Source: an uncultured Planctomycetaceae bacterium
GTDB lineage: Bacteria > Planctomycetota > Planctomycetia > Planctomycetales > Planctomycetaceae
Reading direction: 5' to 3'
Assembly: GCA_937916515.1 (NCBI GenBank)
Contig: CALFSX010000075.1
Location: 1-53,594 of the forward strand
DNA length: 53,594 bases
The notes below the pieces were generated by a model. The model had not been told where the DNA came from. It was given only the letters and a program-made list of their open reading frames with translations, and did not search any database. The translations under genes and the position numbers were made by a program. Below, piece by piece: positions 17,658 to 29,094 of this stretch (position 1 is the first letter of the stretch; every line of letters begins with the position of its first letter).

Positions 17658-18758
17658 CTACCCGCCGCGTTGTCCACGACGACCGCTGTTTCGATCGCCG
17701 GATTCTTCACGTGGCCTTCCCCCGTTTTCTGATTCGGGAGCACTGCCGAAGCCACCTCGGCTGCCGCGACCACCGAATTGAGTGGGATCTCCCCCAAAGC
17801 CATCTCGTCCACCGCCCGTGTCGCCGCCACCAGGTGCGCCTCCAAAACCGCCTCGGCTGGGGCGCCCGCCGTTGCTGTCGTTCGGCTGACTGCCGCCACG
17901 ATCAGTGTTTGATGCAGCGTCACGACTGCGTGAAGACTTTCCTGTGTTCTGCTGGCCCCCGACGATTAACAATCGTTCGGGCTTTTCAACCACCACCGCC
18001 TGCTGAGACGTTGCCGCAGACTTGTCGAACGCATGGAGCTCTTCAGGTGTCAGCAGTCCATCGTAGTTCAGGTCGATGCTGTCGTATTCCTCCAGCGTGG
18101 CTCGATTTAGTGCCATCCATTCGTAGATGGCGATCTGGCCGTCGTAGTCCATGTCAAGGTCGGCATACCTGGCTGGCAGATCCAGTGTCACTCGTTCCTT
18201 TTTGGCCTGCTTGTAGGGGGCCGGCAAACCACTATTGCCATTGCCGGAATTTTCGCCGCTGCGCCGTGGGTCCTGGTTGTCCGTGGCGCCTGGCCCACCA
18301 TTCATTCCGAAAGGTTGACCAAAGCCTGGAGGTCCGCCACCGCCGAAGCGGCTACCAAATGCGGCACCGGGGCCGCCCTGAGTATCGCCGCCTCCAAATC
18401 CGCCGCGACCGCCAAAGCCTCCGGGCGCACCGCCAGGAAAACCGCCCCCGGGAAAACCACCGCTGCCAAAGCCACCACCTGGCGGGCCACCAAAGCCACC
18501 TCGAGTCGCTCCACCGAATCCTCCGCCCGCACTTTGTGGGCCGCCGAAACCTCCTCGACCACCGCCCGGTGCCCCAGATCCGAATCCTCCACCTGAAGCT
18601 CCGCGACCGCCGAAGCCGCCTTGCGTCATGTCCCCGCGTCCCTGTTCCCCCGTTGGGCCTCCAGATCCTCGCCCACCGCTTCTACCCTGACCAACGGCCA
18701 TCGGCTGGCAGGCGGTCAGAACAAGGCAGGCAATGATAACCATTCGAAATTTCGGCAT
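17658..18758 (-). CDS. Secreted Gly-rich protein with EF-hand pair
   Basis: The N-terminus (MPKFRMVIIACLVLTACQP) is a signal peptide with a possible lipobox LTAC. Residues ~25-165 are low-complexity Gly-rich repeats of the GGFGGRG / GGGFGSG type. Then come two EF-hand loops: DLDMDYDGQIAIYEW and SIDLNYDGLLTPEEL, each with the DxDxDG-like spacing for calcium. The tail (~residues 265-366) is again Gly/Arg-rich and disordered. It probably binds calcium at the cell surface or in the periplasm. Such Gly-rich EF-hand proteins are frequent in planctomycetes; their role is not established. The high GC of this gene creates a long false frame on the plus strand. Confidence 0.8.
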   Translation of the reverse strand: MPKFRMVIIACLVLTACQPMAVGQGRSGGRGSGGPTGEQGRGDMTQGGFGGRGASGGGFGSGAPGGGRGGFGGPQSAGGGFGGATRGGFGGPPGGGFGSGGFPGGGFPGGAPGGFGGRGGFGGGDTQGGPGAAFGSRFGGGGPPGFGQPFGMNGGPGATDNQDPRRSGENSGNGNSGLPAPYKQAKKERVTLDLPARYADLDMDYDGQIAIYEWMALNRATLEEYDSIDLNYDGLLTPEELHAFDKSAATSQQAVVVEKPERLLIVGGQQNTGKSSRSRDAASNTDRGGSQPNDSNGGRPSRGGFGGAPGGGDTGGGRDGFGGDPTQFGGRGSRGGFGSAPESENGGRPREESGDRNSGRRGQRGG

Positions 18759-19251
18759 GGCAACGACAACTCCGTAACGTGCTCAGAACGAGTCATACCA
18801 GAAAGGCTGCAGGGCAGTTTGGTAAACACCGTTGCTGAAAGTTCGGTGTCGCGAAATGTTCCAGCCCTGCTGAATATTGCCAAATGGTGATCGCCGCCAA
18901 CGCCGCACATCCGCCACACCCCGTTAAGCCGCCTGCGTGTTGTCACGCAATCACCATTGGCTGACAGACGGCGTGTGATCTGCTAAACCACACTGTATTC
19001 AGCACAAAAACAGCATTCCCTCGGACGACCAGAAACTCGCCAAAACCAGCCCTCAAACATCACATTCACGGCAGCGATCTTGCTTCCGTCAGCCCGAAAC
19101 CGTGTTTTCATTCGGGAAACGGAACTTTTTTCCAGAACCGCCCGAGTGACTGCAGAATTCCGGACCACAATGTTTCCATCACTTGTCAAAACAGTATCGC
19201 AGCCATCTTGTCGTTAACCACGCGTCTGCAAGATTGAAATTGGGAAAAAAC
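18759..19251. other. Divergent intergenic region, nothing identified
   Basis: About 490 bp lie between the EF-hand gene (minus) and nadE (plus). Promoters for both must be here, but I cannot identify convincing boxes. No RNA gene or repeat was seen. Confidence 0.4.
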
Positions 19252-21216
19252 ATGAGGCGTATTCGTCTGGGTGCCGGAATTCTGAATCAAACACCATTGG
19301 CGTGGGAAGCCAACGCCAATCGAATTATCGAAGCCATCCACTCCGCGCGAGATCAGGGCGTTAGTGTTCTTTGCCTGCCAGAACTCTGCATCACCGGGTA
19401 CGGCTGCGAAGACATGTTTCTGTCGCCAAACACGTGGCGAATGGCGTGGCGAATGCTTCAGAAGATCGTTGCGGAAACTTCGGGCATGGTCGTGTCTGTG
19501 GGGCTGCCTTTGTACGTGACCAACGGAGTCTACAACGTTGCATGCGTCGTTTCTGACGGCAACATTGTTGGCTTTGTTCCCAAGCAGCATCTGGCCGGTG
19601 ACGGCCTGCATTACGAACCTCGCTGGTTTCGCGCGTGGCCAGCCGAGACCATTTCCGAATACACAGACAACGGAAATACCTGGCCGATTGGTGATCTGAT
19701 TTTCGAATGCGATGGCGTCCGTATCGGCTTTGAAATCTGTGAAGACGCCTGGGTAGCCGGAAGACCGGGCAACCGGATGGCCGAATGTGGCGTTGACATT
19801 ATCCTAAACCCAAGTGCCAGCCACTTTGCATTCGGCAAGCACGAAGTACGCAAACGCTTCGTGTTGGAAGGTTCACGCTCCTTCGGTGTCAGCTATGTCT
19901 ACGCCAACCTTGTAGGCAATGAAGCCGGGCGAGCTGTCTATGATGGCGGAGCCTTGATTGCATCGTCCGGCGAATTGATTGCTGCTGGACCACGATTCGG
20001 TTTTGGCGATGTGAATATCACTGTTGCCGATATCGACGTGGAATTGACTCGAACTCGTCGAGCCAGCATTCATTCCATGCCAGCGAACGTCACAGAAGAC
20101 GTACACGATTGCATCGCCCATGTTTCCGGCATACTGGCATCGCCCGACACTCCTGTTGTTTCAAACCACGCAGCTCCTGCGGAGCCGGAACACGAAGAAT
20201 TCACGCAGGCGATCGCCCTGGCGCTGTTTGACTACATGCGAAAAAGCTATTCACGAGGGTTCGTGGTCAGCATGAGCGGTGGAGCGGATTCGTCGGCAAC
20301 CGCCTGTTTGATACGTTGTGCCGTCGAACGAGCCGTTTCTGAATTGGGAGTGGCCGGCTTTTGCGGCAAGGTGGCCTATATGCCGGAACTCGCGAAAGCG
20401 GGCAATGTTGATGAGCTTATGAAGCTGCTGTTTACGGGAGTCTACCAGGCAACTCGCAACAGTTCCGAAACAACTCGAGCTGCCGCCGAAGCAGTCACGC
20501 GAGGTGTTGGTGGAATCTATCATGAGCTTGATGTCGATCAACTGGTGTCGGGCTACACTAGGACGATCGAAGCGGCGATCGGTCGAGATCTGGCATGGAA
20601 AACAGACGACATTGCTCTGCAGAATATTCAGGCCAGAACCAGATCGCCCAGCATCTGGATGTTCGCCAATCTTTACAACGCTTTGCTGTTATCAACCAGC
20701 AATCGATCAGAAGCGGCCGTTGGCTACGCAACGATGGATGGCGACACTTCCGGAGGTCTAAGCCCTATCGCAGGAATCGACAAAGCGTTTCTGCGACACT
20801 GGTTGACCATAATGGAGACATCGGGATCCGCCGGCTGCAGTGCAGTGCCATCCCTGTCACTTGTCAACCGTCAACAACCGACAGCAGAACTACGCCCATC
20901 GGAATTTGAACAGACCGACGAAGGCGACCTGATGCCGTATCCGTTACTGGATCAGATTGAAGGGCTGGCTATTGGCGACAAACTCAGCCCTCAGGAAGTT
21001 CTGCAGCATCTGTGTGAAACGTGCCCGCAGTATTCTAAAGAACAGCTGATTGAATGGGTGAAGCGCTTCTTTCGTCTGTGGTGCCGCAATCAGTGGAAAC
21101 GAGAACGTTATGCTCCATCGTTTCATGTCGACGACAAAAATCTGGATCCGCGCACATGGTGCCGCTTCCCGATCCTAAGCGGTGGCTTCGAGTATGAGCT
21201 TTCTCAGCTGAAATAG
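19252..21216 (+). CDS. nadE: Glutamine-dependent NAD(+) synthetase
   Basis: NadE makes NAD+ from deamido-NAD+, ATP and glutamine in the cytoplasm. I chose ATG 19252 (MRRIRLGAGILNQTPLAWEA) because the 23 upstream codons are outside the domain. The 654-residue protein has an N-terminal glutaminase (nitrilase) domain with the catalytic triad Glu44 (LPELCITGYG), Lys111 (VPKQHLAGDG) and Cys163 (FEICEDAW). The C-terminal synthetase domain carries the ATP PP-loop SMSGGADSSATA near residue 340 and STSNRSEAAVGYATMDGD. The length and two-domain form match the Mycobacterium tuberculosis type, which uses glutamine through an ammonia tunnel. It appears monocistronic and is convergent with the TPR lipoprotein gene. 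Confidence 0.95.
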   Translation: MRRIRLGAGILNQTPLAWEANANRIIEAIHSARDQGVSVLCLPELCITGYGCEDMFLSPNTWRMAWRMLQKIVAETSGMVVSVGLPLYVTNGVYNVACVVSDGNIVGFVPKQHLAGDGLHYEPRWFRAWPAETISEYTDNGNTWPIGDLIFECDGVRIGFEICEDAWVAGRPGNRMAECGVDIILNPSASHFAFGKHEVRKRFVLEGSRSFGVSYVYANLVGNEAGRAVYDGGALIASSGELIAAGPRFGFGDVNITVADIDVELTRTRRASIHSMPANVTEDVHDCIAHVSGILASPDTPVVSNHAAPAEPEHEEFTQAIALALFDYMRKSYSRGFVVSMSGGADSSATACLIRCAVERAVSELGVAGFCGKVAYMPELAKAGNVDELMKLLFTGVYQATRNSSETTRAAAEAVTRGVGGIYHELDVDQLVSGYTRTIEAAIGRDLAWKTDDIALQNIQARTRSPSIWMFANLYNALLLSTSNRSEAAVGYATMDGDTSGGLSPIAGIDKAFLRHWLTIMETSGSAGCSAVPSLSLVNRQQPTAELRPSEFEQTDEGDLMPYPLLDQIEGLAIGDKLSPQEVLQHLCETCPQYSKEQLIEWVKRFFRLWCRNQWKRERYAPSFHVDDKNLDPRTWCRFPILSGGFEYELSQLK

Positions 21217-21267
21217 TGCTGGCAACCTACAACACAAGCGTTAGCACGTCGTGCTGTGGCCGCCATT

Positions 21268-21286
21268 GCAAGTCTGCTTGACTTGC
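21268..21286. terminator. Hairpin between convergent nadE and TPR gene
   Basis: GCAAGTC-TGCTT-GACTTGC is a perfect 7-bp stem with a 5-nt loop in the 81-bp gap between the two convergent stops. No T-run is present. Confidence 0.45.
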
Positions 21287-21297
21287 CAACGCAGCAA

Positions 21298-22473
21298 CTA
21301 TCGGCCGGAAGGCTGCCATTGAGGTGGTGAAACCGGTGGCATGGAAGGTTGTTGCGGTTGAGTCGGCAGCGGTCCCGCAAGTGATGCGAACGCTGGCTGC
21401 TGAGCATACGCCTGTGGAAACTGCGGCGGATACTGCGGCGGATACTGCGGCGAAGCGACTGCCGTGTGACCTGGTGGAGTGGCAACGGTTGAGGGATATC
21501 CGTTCACGCTACTTCCCTGCATGGGCGTCGTCTGCTTAGGAAACTCAACGAAACTTCGACCGGTCGTGTCAATCAGGTCCTCTTCCGTCATCGCAGAAGT
21601 TGTTGTTGAGATTCCTGGGGTCTCACGATAGCTTTGGAAGCTTGTCTGTTCAACGTTTACCACACTCTTCTCTCGCGATGCTGACACCAACTGGGTTGAC
21701 GGACGAATCAAAGGTTCGCTGCTGCCGCCTTCAACTCCCAACGAGACCAACATTTGCCCTGCACTTCGGCGAGTCTGTTCGTCTGGTTGAGAGGCCATAG
21801 ATCGGCGGAACCACGAAACCGCTTCGGAGTCACGCCCGGCCTGATGTAGAATGTAACCGATGTTGTACAAAGCAGCCGATTCTCCACCCGCTTTGGTCAG
21901 GTGAGTCACCGCTTCGTCTAATTGATCGCTGTGAGCCAGAGCAATGCCCAATTGATACTGAGCGGTGCGGTCCTCCCCATCGATCTTCACGGCTTTTGCA
22001 TATGAACTGGCGGCCTTATCCCATTGTTCCATCTGGGAATAGAGATTTCCGGTTTCAATCCACGCTTCAGTGCTATCCGGGAACTTCTTAACGGTCGCCT
22101 TCAGAATATTCTCAGCTTCCTGCTTCCGCCCGGATTTAAATTCAACACGAGCTACACCGATACGAGCATCGATGTTATCCGGGTTGTCAGCGACAAGATC
22201 TCGGTAACGTCTTTGAGCTTCTTCCAGGTCGTTGCGTTCTTCGCTCCATTTGGCCAGCGAAAGCAATGTCTTGTCGGCCGCTTTGAGCTCCTTCTTGGCT
22301 GTCTTGAAGGCAGAGCTGACTTTCACGGTATCGTCGCCCAACGGATCGTTGACGTCGGGGGTTCTGGAGACCAAAGACTTCATCTTTGACGGGATTGCCT
22401 GCATCGATGCACAGCCCGCAAAGGCCAGACACAGCGTCGATGCTGCCAGCTTAGCTTTGAAAGATGATCTCAT
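21298..22473 (-). CDS. TPR-repeat lipoprotein
   Basis: The N-terminus (MRSSFKAKLAASTLCLAFAGCASMQ) is a lipoprotein signal with lipobox FAGC. After a linker, residues ~60-235 form about five TPR units (for example RRYRDLVADNPDNIDARIG, TEAWIETGNLYSQMEQWDKA, RTAQYQLGIALAHSDQLDEA, AALYNIGYILHQAGRDSEA). The last ~150 residues are Pro/Gln/Ser-rich and disordered, with a short tandem YPPQ repeat (PPQYPPQFPQ) visible in the DNA at about 21425-21450. It is probably a protein-protein interaction scaffold in the outer envelope. Partner and function are unknown. Conservation of this TPR-lipoprotein plan in planctomycetes is likely but not shown here. Confidence 0.8.
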   Translation of the reverse strand: MRSSFKAKLAASTLCLAFAGCASMQAIPSKMKSLVSRTPDVNDPLGDDTVKVSSAFKTAKKELKAADKTLLSLAKWSEERNDLEEAQRRYRDLVADNPDNIDARIGVARVEFKSGRKQEAENILKATVKKFPDSTEAWIETGNLYSQMEQWDKAASSYAKAVKIDGEDRTAQYQLGIALAHSDQLDEAVTHLTKAGGESAALYNIGYILHQAGRDSEAVSWFRRSMASQPDEQTRRSAGQMLVSLGVEGGSSEPLIRPSTQLVSASREKSVVNVEQTSFQSYRETPGISTTTSAMTEEDLIDTTGRSFVEFPKQTTPMQGSSVNGYPSTVATPPGHTAVASPQYPPQYPPQFPQAYAQQPAFASLAGPLPTQPQQPSMPPVSPPQWQPSGR

Positions 22474-22800
22474 TTCTCGTCTCCGAACTCGACAATAATG
22501 GCCGTCGATTTCGTCTGGTATGGAATCCTGCAGAATTCAATCTCAACACCAGCGCAATACCGACCCGCTATTAAACAGATCGACCGTTACAATCGTATTT
22601 CTGAGAAGAATCTGTAAAGTCGAGAAGGTCTACCTGTCGCAGATTGCCCCAGCTGCTCACGCCTCGACTACGTCGGCGAAATCTGCCGATGCTGTTTTCC
22701 GTTCGTAACAGTTCAAGGTAAAGGGAGGTTGCCCAGGTTACGTGACGTTGTGACACCGCAGTCTTCTATCCATGTTCTGGAGTGCTCGCAGGAAAGCCAC

Positions 22801-22822
22801 GACACCACGCGAACGTGGTGTC
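22801..22822. repeat. Perfect stem-loop
   Basis: GACACCACG-CGAA-CGTGGTGTC has 9 bp and a 4-nt CGAA loop. It lies 35 nt beyond the clpC terminator. It could be a second termination or RNA-stability hairpin. Confidence 0.6.
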
Positions 22823-22857
22823 ATTCAGTCGGTATCAATTGAAGCTTCAGCGCATAG

Positions 22858-22887
22858 AAAAGCCGAGGCCACATGGACCTCGGCTTT
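22858..22887 (-). terminator. Intrinsic terminator of clpC
   Basis: Read on the minus strand, AAAGCCGAGG-TCCATGTGG-CCTCGGCTTT is followed by TCTATG, giving a 10-bp stem whose 3' arm ends in a short T-run. It lies ~45 nt downstream of the clpC stop. Confidence 0.85.
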
Positions 22888-22930
22888 GGTTTGCTAATCA
22901 GATTCGCCTTCCGGCGATCAGGTCATGCAA

Positions 22931-25495
<2,565 letters not shown>

Positions 25496-25968
25496 TCGAT
25501 TTCTCTCTTCCGTTGGTTTGTCCAGAAAGACGTTCTTGCCCGAAGGCTTGAGTTAATTAATCGCTGACGTCCTGCCAGCGGTGCCCGATAATTCAGATAA
25601 AATGAACTTTAGAGTCTAAAAGCGTCCCGGGCTTGGGATCGTATTAAGATGCTCCGGTTTTCTGCTAACGACACTGACGATTGCAACAAGCTATTCGACA
25701 GGCTGGGGTTGGCAGAACTGGTCTGTGTCTCTCCTTAGTAGTCAAAGTTGCTGCATTTGCCAATTTCGTCATAACCGCACCAATTCAGCATACGCCAGAA
25801 TGACAGGTGCAGATCTGGCATTCCAACAGAGCGAATACCATGCCGGATTCTAGGAGGCTAAGGTTTCCACGACAAGACAGCTGACTTGTTCAGATATTCA
25901 CTTCCTCAGAACAAGTTGCTGAAATTCTTCATTCGCTTTGTCAAAATGCTTCTGCGACGGAACTACGT
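25496..25968. other. Divergent region between clpC and the thiE fusion
   Basis: About 470 bp hold the promoters of two divergent genes. I saw no CtsR- or HrcA-type operator and no TPP riboswitch core. A 7-bp inverted repeat (CTTGTTC / GAACAAG) lies near 25886-25915. Nothing else can be supported. Confidence 0.45.
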
Positions 25969-27852
25969 TTGATTCAATTGCCCGGGTTTAGACCCGAATT
26001 TCAGGGCAACTGCAGTTCGTTTAGCGCTTCCGCGTGCGTGGTCCGAATTTCACAGCCTCCATTTTCCGGCGGAAAAGATATTTTGCAGATTGCTTCGCTT
26101 ACGCCTTCGTGCCAAAGAATTCTGGCAAAGTTTTTGACATTTGCCGCCCAACAATCACGCGCGGAAATTGGTCATCTGGTGCTGGCCGTGTTGTCGGAAG
26201 AATCACTTGGAGGTAAGTGCCTGATCAATCTTGGGCTGGACTTTGAACGAATCCGCAACGGCTGCTTCGGCGAAGAAATGGCAGTGTTCGCTGGAACTCT
26301 GCAGGTTCAATCAGCATCAGAAGCTGCCACCTCCACCGAAGAAAACGCCAAAGATCTGCGAAACAGCAACATCACAGATATTGGACCAGGTTTCGCCGCG
26401 GGGCAATCTTCCGATCAAGCCAACATCGGCAATTTAACCGCGATCTACGAAGTTGATTGGGCGTTGCGAGTTTTCGAACGCGCCAACTGGCTGGCAAAAG
26501 ATGCCAGAGAATCTGCGGCCACTTCCAGCGAGCACCTTGTTCTGGCAATGGCTGAAGTTGACGTTAACGATGGCTGTGCCGTTCAGTTAAAGCAGCTGGG
26601 AATCGACGCGGACAGCGTTCGGTTTGAATTGGGCGTTACGGCAACAGTGGGAAAGTCACTAAGTGTCGACTTTGACTTGCAGATCGATTCAGAACCGACA
26701 ACCGCTGGCGTCGCGACACAACTGAACTCGTCAGAACAAACGTATTCGGCTGAGCGGCGAGTTCTTGCATTGCTGGACGCCAACCTGAATCGTGCTCGTG
26801 AAGGCTTCCGAGTGCTGGAAGACTTTGCTCGGTTTGTGCTGCGTTCGGCAGATGCTTCCGAACAGCTGAAACAGCTGCGTCACGATCTTGTGGCTGCCGA
26901 ACTTCATTTGCGAACAGCTGTTCCTGAACTACTGAACGCTCGCGACACGGTCGCCGACGTCGGCACGTCAATTACCACGGCTGCCGAAATGCGGCGTGAA
27001 TCGCTAAACGATGTTGTGGCCGCCAATGCAAGACGCGTGCAGGAATCGCTGCGAAGCCTGGAAGAATTCGGCAAAACCGTCAGCGGCGATTTCGCAGCCG
27101 CCGTTAAACAGCTTCGCTACCGCACCTATACGATTGAACAAAACTTAACTTTGAACAGCGGATATTCCAGCTCAGACGATGCAGTCGCTTTGGACAGTCT
27201 GCGAGCCACACGACGGCAGCGGTTGGCCAACGCTCAACTTTACGTGTTGCTGACCGAATCCAGCTGCAAGCTGCCATGGAAACAAACGGCCGAACAGATT
27301 TTGGCCGGCGGCGCAGACATTATTCAACTTCGCGAAAAATCACTTTCGGACGCTGATGTCATCCGCCGAGGGCGCTGGCTGGCGGATGCCTGCCGATCTG
27401 CGAATGCCCTGTTTATCATGAATGATCGCTGCGACCTGGCAACGGCAACAGGTGCCGATGGAGTACACATTGGGCAGGACGATGGTACAGTCGCAGATGC
27501 TCGCCAGCAGTTGACTTCGGCAATGCTTGTGGGAGTTTCCTCACACAATATCAGCCAGTTCACGAAAGCCAATGATGAGGCGGCAGACTATCTTGGCGTG
27601 GGGCCGGTGTTTGTTTCCGGCACAAAAAAATTCGACAACTTTCCAGGCCTGCAATACGTTTCGTCAGCCGCGAAAGCTGATGGTTGTCCGTGGTTTGCCA
27701 TTGGCGGAATTGATCACAACAACCTGCAAATTGTTATCCAGGCGGGAGCCAGTCGAGTGGCCGTTTGCGGGGCCATCCTTGCCAGCGATTCGCCGCGATC
27801 CGCGACCGAGGCTTTGAAACAACAACTGCTTGCATCTGAAGAAGTTAAATAG
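25969..27852 (+). CDS. thiE: Clp_N-like / ThiD2 / thiamine-phosphate synthase fusion
   Basis: Three parts are visible in 627 residues. Residues ~40-105 and ~155-225 look like the two halves of a Clp_N domain; the second contains SSEHLVLAMAEVDVNDGCAVQLKQLGID, close to the GTEHILLGL...LKNLDVD pattern of ClpC. Residues ~262-392 match ThiD2 (RVLALLDANLNRAREGFRVLED, LNARDTVADVG, NARRVQESLRSLEEFGK). Residues ~420-620 are ThiE, with IIQLREKSL, FIMNDRCDLA, GADGVHIGQDD, YLGVGPVFVSGTKK and FAIGGI. ThiE joins HMP-PP and the thiazole phosphate to form thiamine phosphate. The gene faces away from clpC, and comF follows 22 nt later. The start is given as TTG 25969 but is uncertain, since no clear ribosome binding site is present and the first ~35 residues have no domain. 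Confidence 0.85.
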   Translation: MIQLPGFRPEFQGNCSSFSASACVVRISQPPFSGGKDILQIASLTPSCQRILAKFLTFAAQQSRAEIGHLVLAVLSEESLGGKCLINLGLDFERIRNGCFGEEMAVFAGTLQVQSASEAATSTEENAKDLRNSNITDIGPGFAAGQSSDQANIGNLTAIYEVDWALRVFERANWLAKDARESAATSSEHLVLAMAEVDVNDGCAVQLKQLGIDADSVRFELGVTATVGKSLSVDFDLQIDSEPTTAGVATQLNSSEQTYSAERRVLALLDANLNRAREGFRVLEDFARFVLRSADASEQLKQLRHDLVAAELHLRTAVPELLNARDTVADVGTSITTAAEMRRESLNDVVAANARRVQESLRSLEEFGKTVSGDFAAAVKQLRYRTYTIEQNLTLNSGYSSSDDAVALDSLRATRRQRLANAQLYVLLTESSCKLPWKQTAEQILAGGADIIQLREKSLSDADVIRRGRWLADACRSANALFIMNDRCDLATATGADGVHIGQDDGTVADARQQLTSAMLVGVSSHNISQFTKANDEAADYLGVGPVFVSGTKKFDNFPGLQYVSSAAKADGCPWFAIGGIDHNNLQIVIQAGASRVAVCGAILASDSPRSATEALKQQLLASEEVK

Positions 27853-27874
27853 ACGAACGAAGGATGTCGCAGAC

Positions 27875-28612
27875 ATGATGAAGTCCTTTTTGTCGACTAC
27901 TCTGGATTTTGCATTCCCGTGGGCCTGCGGATTGTGCGGCACGGGTGATACAAAGCTTCGGTCGGGAGCATTTTGTTGTGACTGCCAACAACAACTGACG
28001 CGTCCCATAGAAAACAGCTGCCAGCGCTGCGCTGCCGAAGTCGGGCGGTTTGTGGCCACTTCCGATGGCTGCGTGCATTGTCGCAAGTCCCGACTAAAAT
28101 TCGATTCCGTAACGTGTCTGGGAATGTACGACGAAGCAATGCGTCGAGTTATCCTGTCATCGAAATGGAGCTTTTCCGCAGTCGGCATCACGGCGTTAGC
28201 ACAGCTGTTTGCATCAGCGGCAGGTGACAGGCTGAAGCAACTTGACGTGGACCTGATCGTTCCGATTCCTCAAAGCTGGCAGAAGCGAATTGTTCGTCGA
28301 TTCAACAGTGCTCAGGTTGTATCCGAAGTCCTGTCGAAGACGATCAATGTGCCGCACGACGTTCATATTCTAAGACGTCGCCGAAACGTTCGCCCGCAAA
28401 AACGAGTGCCCGTGCAACAGCGGATGCAAAATCAACAGGACGCATTTCGAATACGAGACGCTCACTTGCTGGCAGGCAAACGCATCCTTGTCGTCGACGA
28501 CGTAATGACCACGGGAGCGACGTGCAACGAAGCCGTCCGCATGCTGCGATCTCATGGCGCAAAAGCCTGCCACGTTGCCATACTTGCACGAGTGCTGGAC
28601 GGAAGCGCTTGA
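27875..28612 (+). CDS. ComF-family phosphoribosyltransferase-like protein
   Basis: From ATG 27875 the protein has 245 residues; the frame opens 15 codons earlier inside thiE. The N-terminus carries four CxxC-type pairs (CGLCG, CCDC, CQRC, CVHC) expected for the ComF zinc ribbon. The C-terminal phosphoribosyltransferase domain shows RRFNSAQVVSEVL, RRRNVRPQKRVP and the PRPP loop ILVVDDVMTTGATCNEA. Family members take part in DNA uptake in competent bacteria, but many bacteria carry them with unknown function. The gap of 22 nt to the thiE fusion suggests one operon. The reaction, if any, is not known. It ends close to a cluster of repeats. Confidence 0.88.
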   Translation: MMKSFLSTTLDFAFPWACGLCGTGDTKLRSGAFCCDCQQQLTRPIENSCQRCAAEVGRFVATSDGCVHCRKSRLKFDSVTCLGMYDEAMRRVILSSKWSFSAVGITALAQLFASAAGDRLKQLDVDLIVPIPQSWQKRIVRRFNSAQVVSEVLSKTINVPHDVHILRRRRNVRPQKRVPVQQRMQNQQDAFRIRDAHLLAGKRILVVDDVMTTGATCNEAVRMLRSHGAKACHVAILARVLDGSA

Positions 28613-29094
28613 CGAAGGCTTCGTACTTGCAGCGGTGGATTGGCATATGAAAAGAAGTGGGGAACTCCATTCGCCGAGCCGCGTCGTTGGCGGCATCACG
28701 CCAGAACGGTTTCGCACTGTCGGAAGCAATTGGCCTGCGTTCACACGCTGCATTTTCGCTCTGCTCTCTGTTTTTTTTGCTCCCTGTGTGGCTCATTGCT
28801 GTGTCTCAGTCCCGAGGAGCGACAGCACTCTGCCGGTGACGCGGAGGCTGTCGATTTCGTCGGGAACAAGCCCCAATCGGATTAGCCGCAGGGCGTTAGC
28901 CCCGGTTTTTTAGCATGCTAAACCGGGGCTAACGCCCTGCGGCTGATCAAATCGACAGTCTGGACAGTCACCGGTCACAAGGCAAAACATATTTCCAAAG
29001 CCCCGGAGGGGCGACAGCAGTAGCATCTGCCAGTTTTCGATCAATCCGCTACCGTCCCTTCGAGGACTTTATGAACCGAACTGGTCTGCCCCTG
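28613..29094. other. Intergenic repeat region between convergent genes
   Basis: No gene is supported. It holds the long palindrome at 28880-28948, an outer inverted repeat around it (28833-28857 and 28949-28974), and two similar direct segments, TCCCGAGGAGCGACAGCA (about 28810) and GCCCCGGAGGGGCGACAGCA (about 29000). Confidence 0.6.
28880..28948. repeat. Dispersed palindromic element, copy B
   Basis: The arms (GCCGCAGGGCGTTAGCCCCG and its complement) are perfect over ~28 bp. The centre TAGCATGCTA is itself a palindrome, unlike the asymmetric loops of the other copies. It lies in the gap after comF. Confidence 0.92.

Larger units (their letters stand above)
22474..22930. other. Intergenic region between two minus-strand genes
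   Basis: This holds the clpC terminator (22858-22887) and a perfect 9-bp hairpin GACACCACG-CGAA-CGTGGTGTC at 22801-22822. The rest shows no gene. The promoter for the TPR lipoprotein should lie here but was not identified. Confidence 0.5.

Noticed and set aside
17570-18736. 388-codon open frame on the plus strand opposite the EF-hand gene
   Set aside because: It is Arg/His/Cys-rich without motifs and is produced by the GC-rich Gly codons of the minus-strand gene, which has a signal peptide and EF-hands.
25800-25870. TPP riboswitch before the thiE fusion (segment GCAGATCTGGCATTCC looked promising)
   Set aside because: The CTGAGA core and the expected order of conserved segments are missing.
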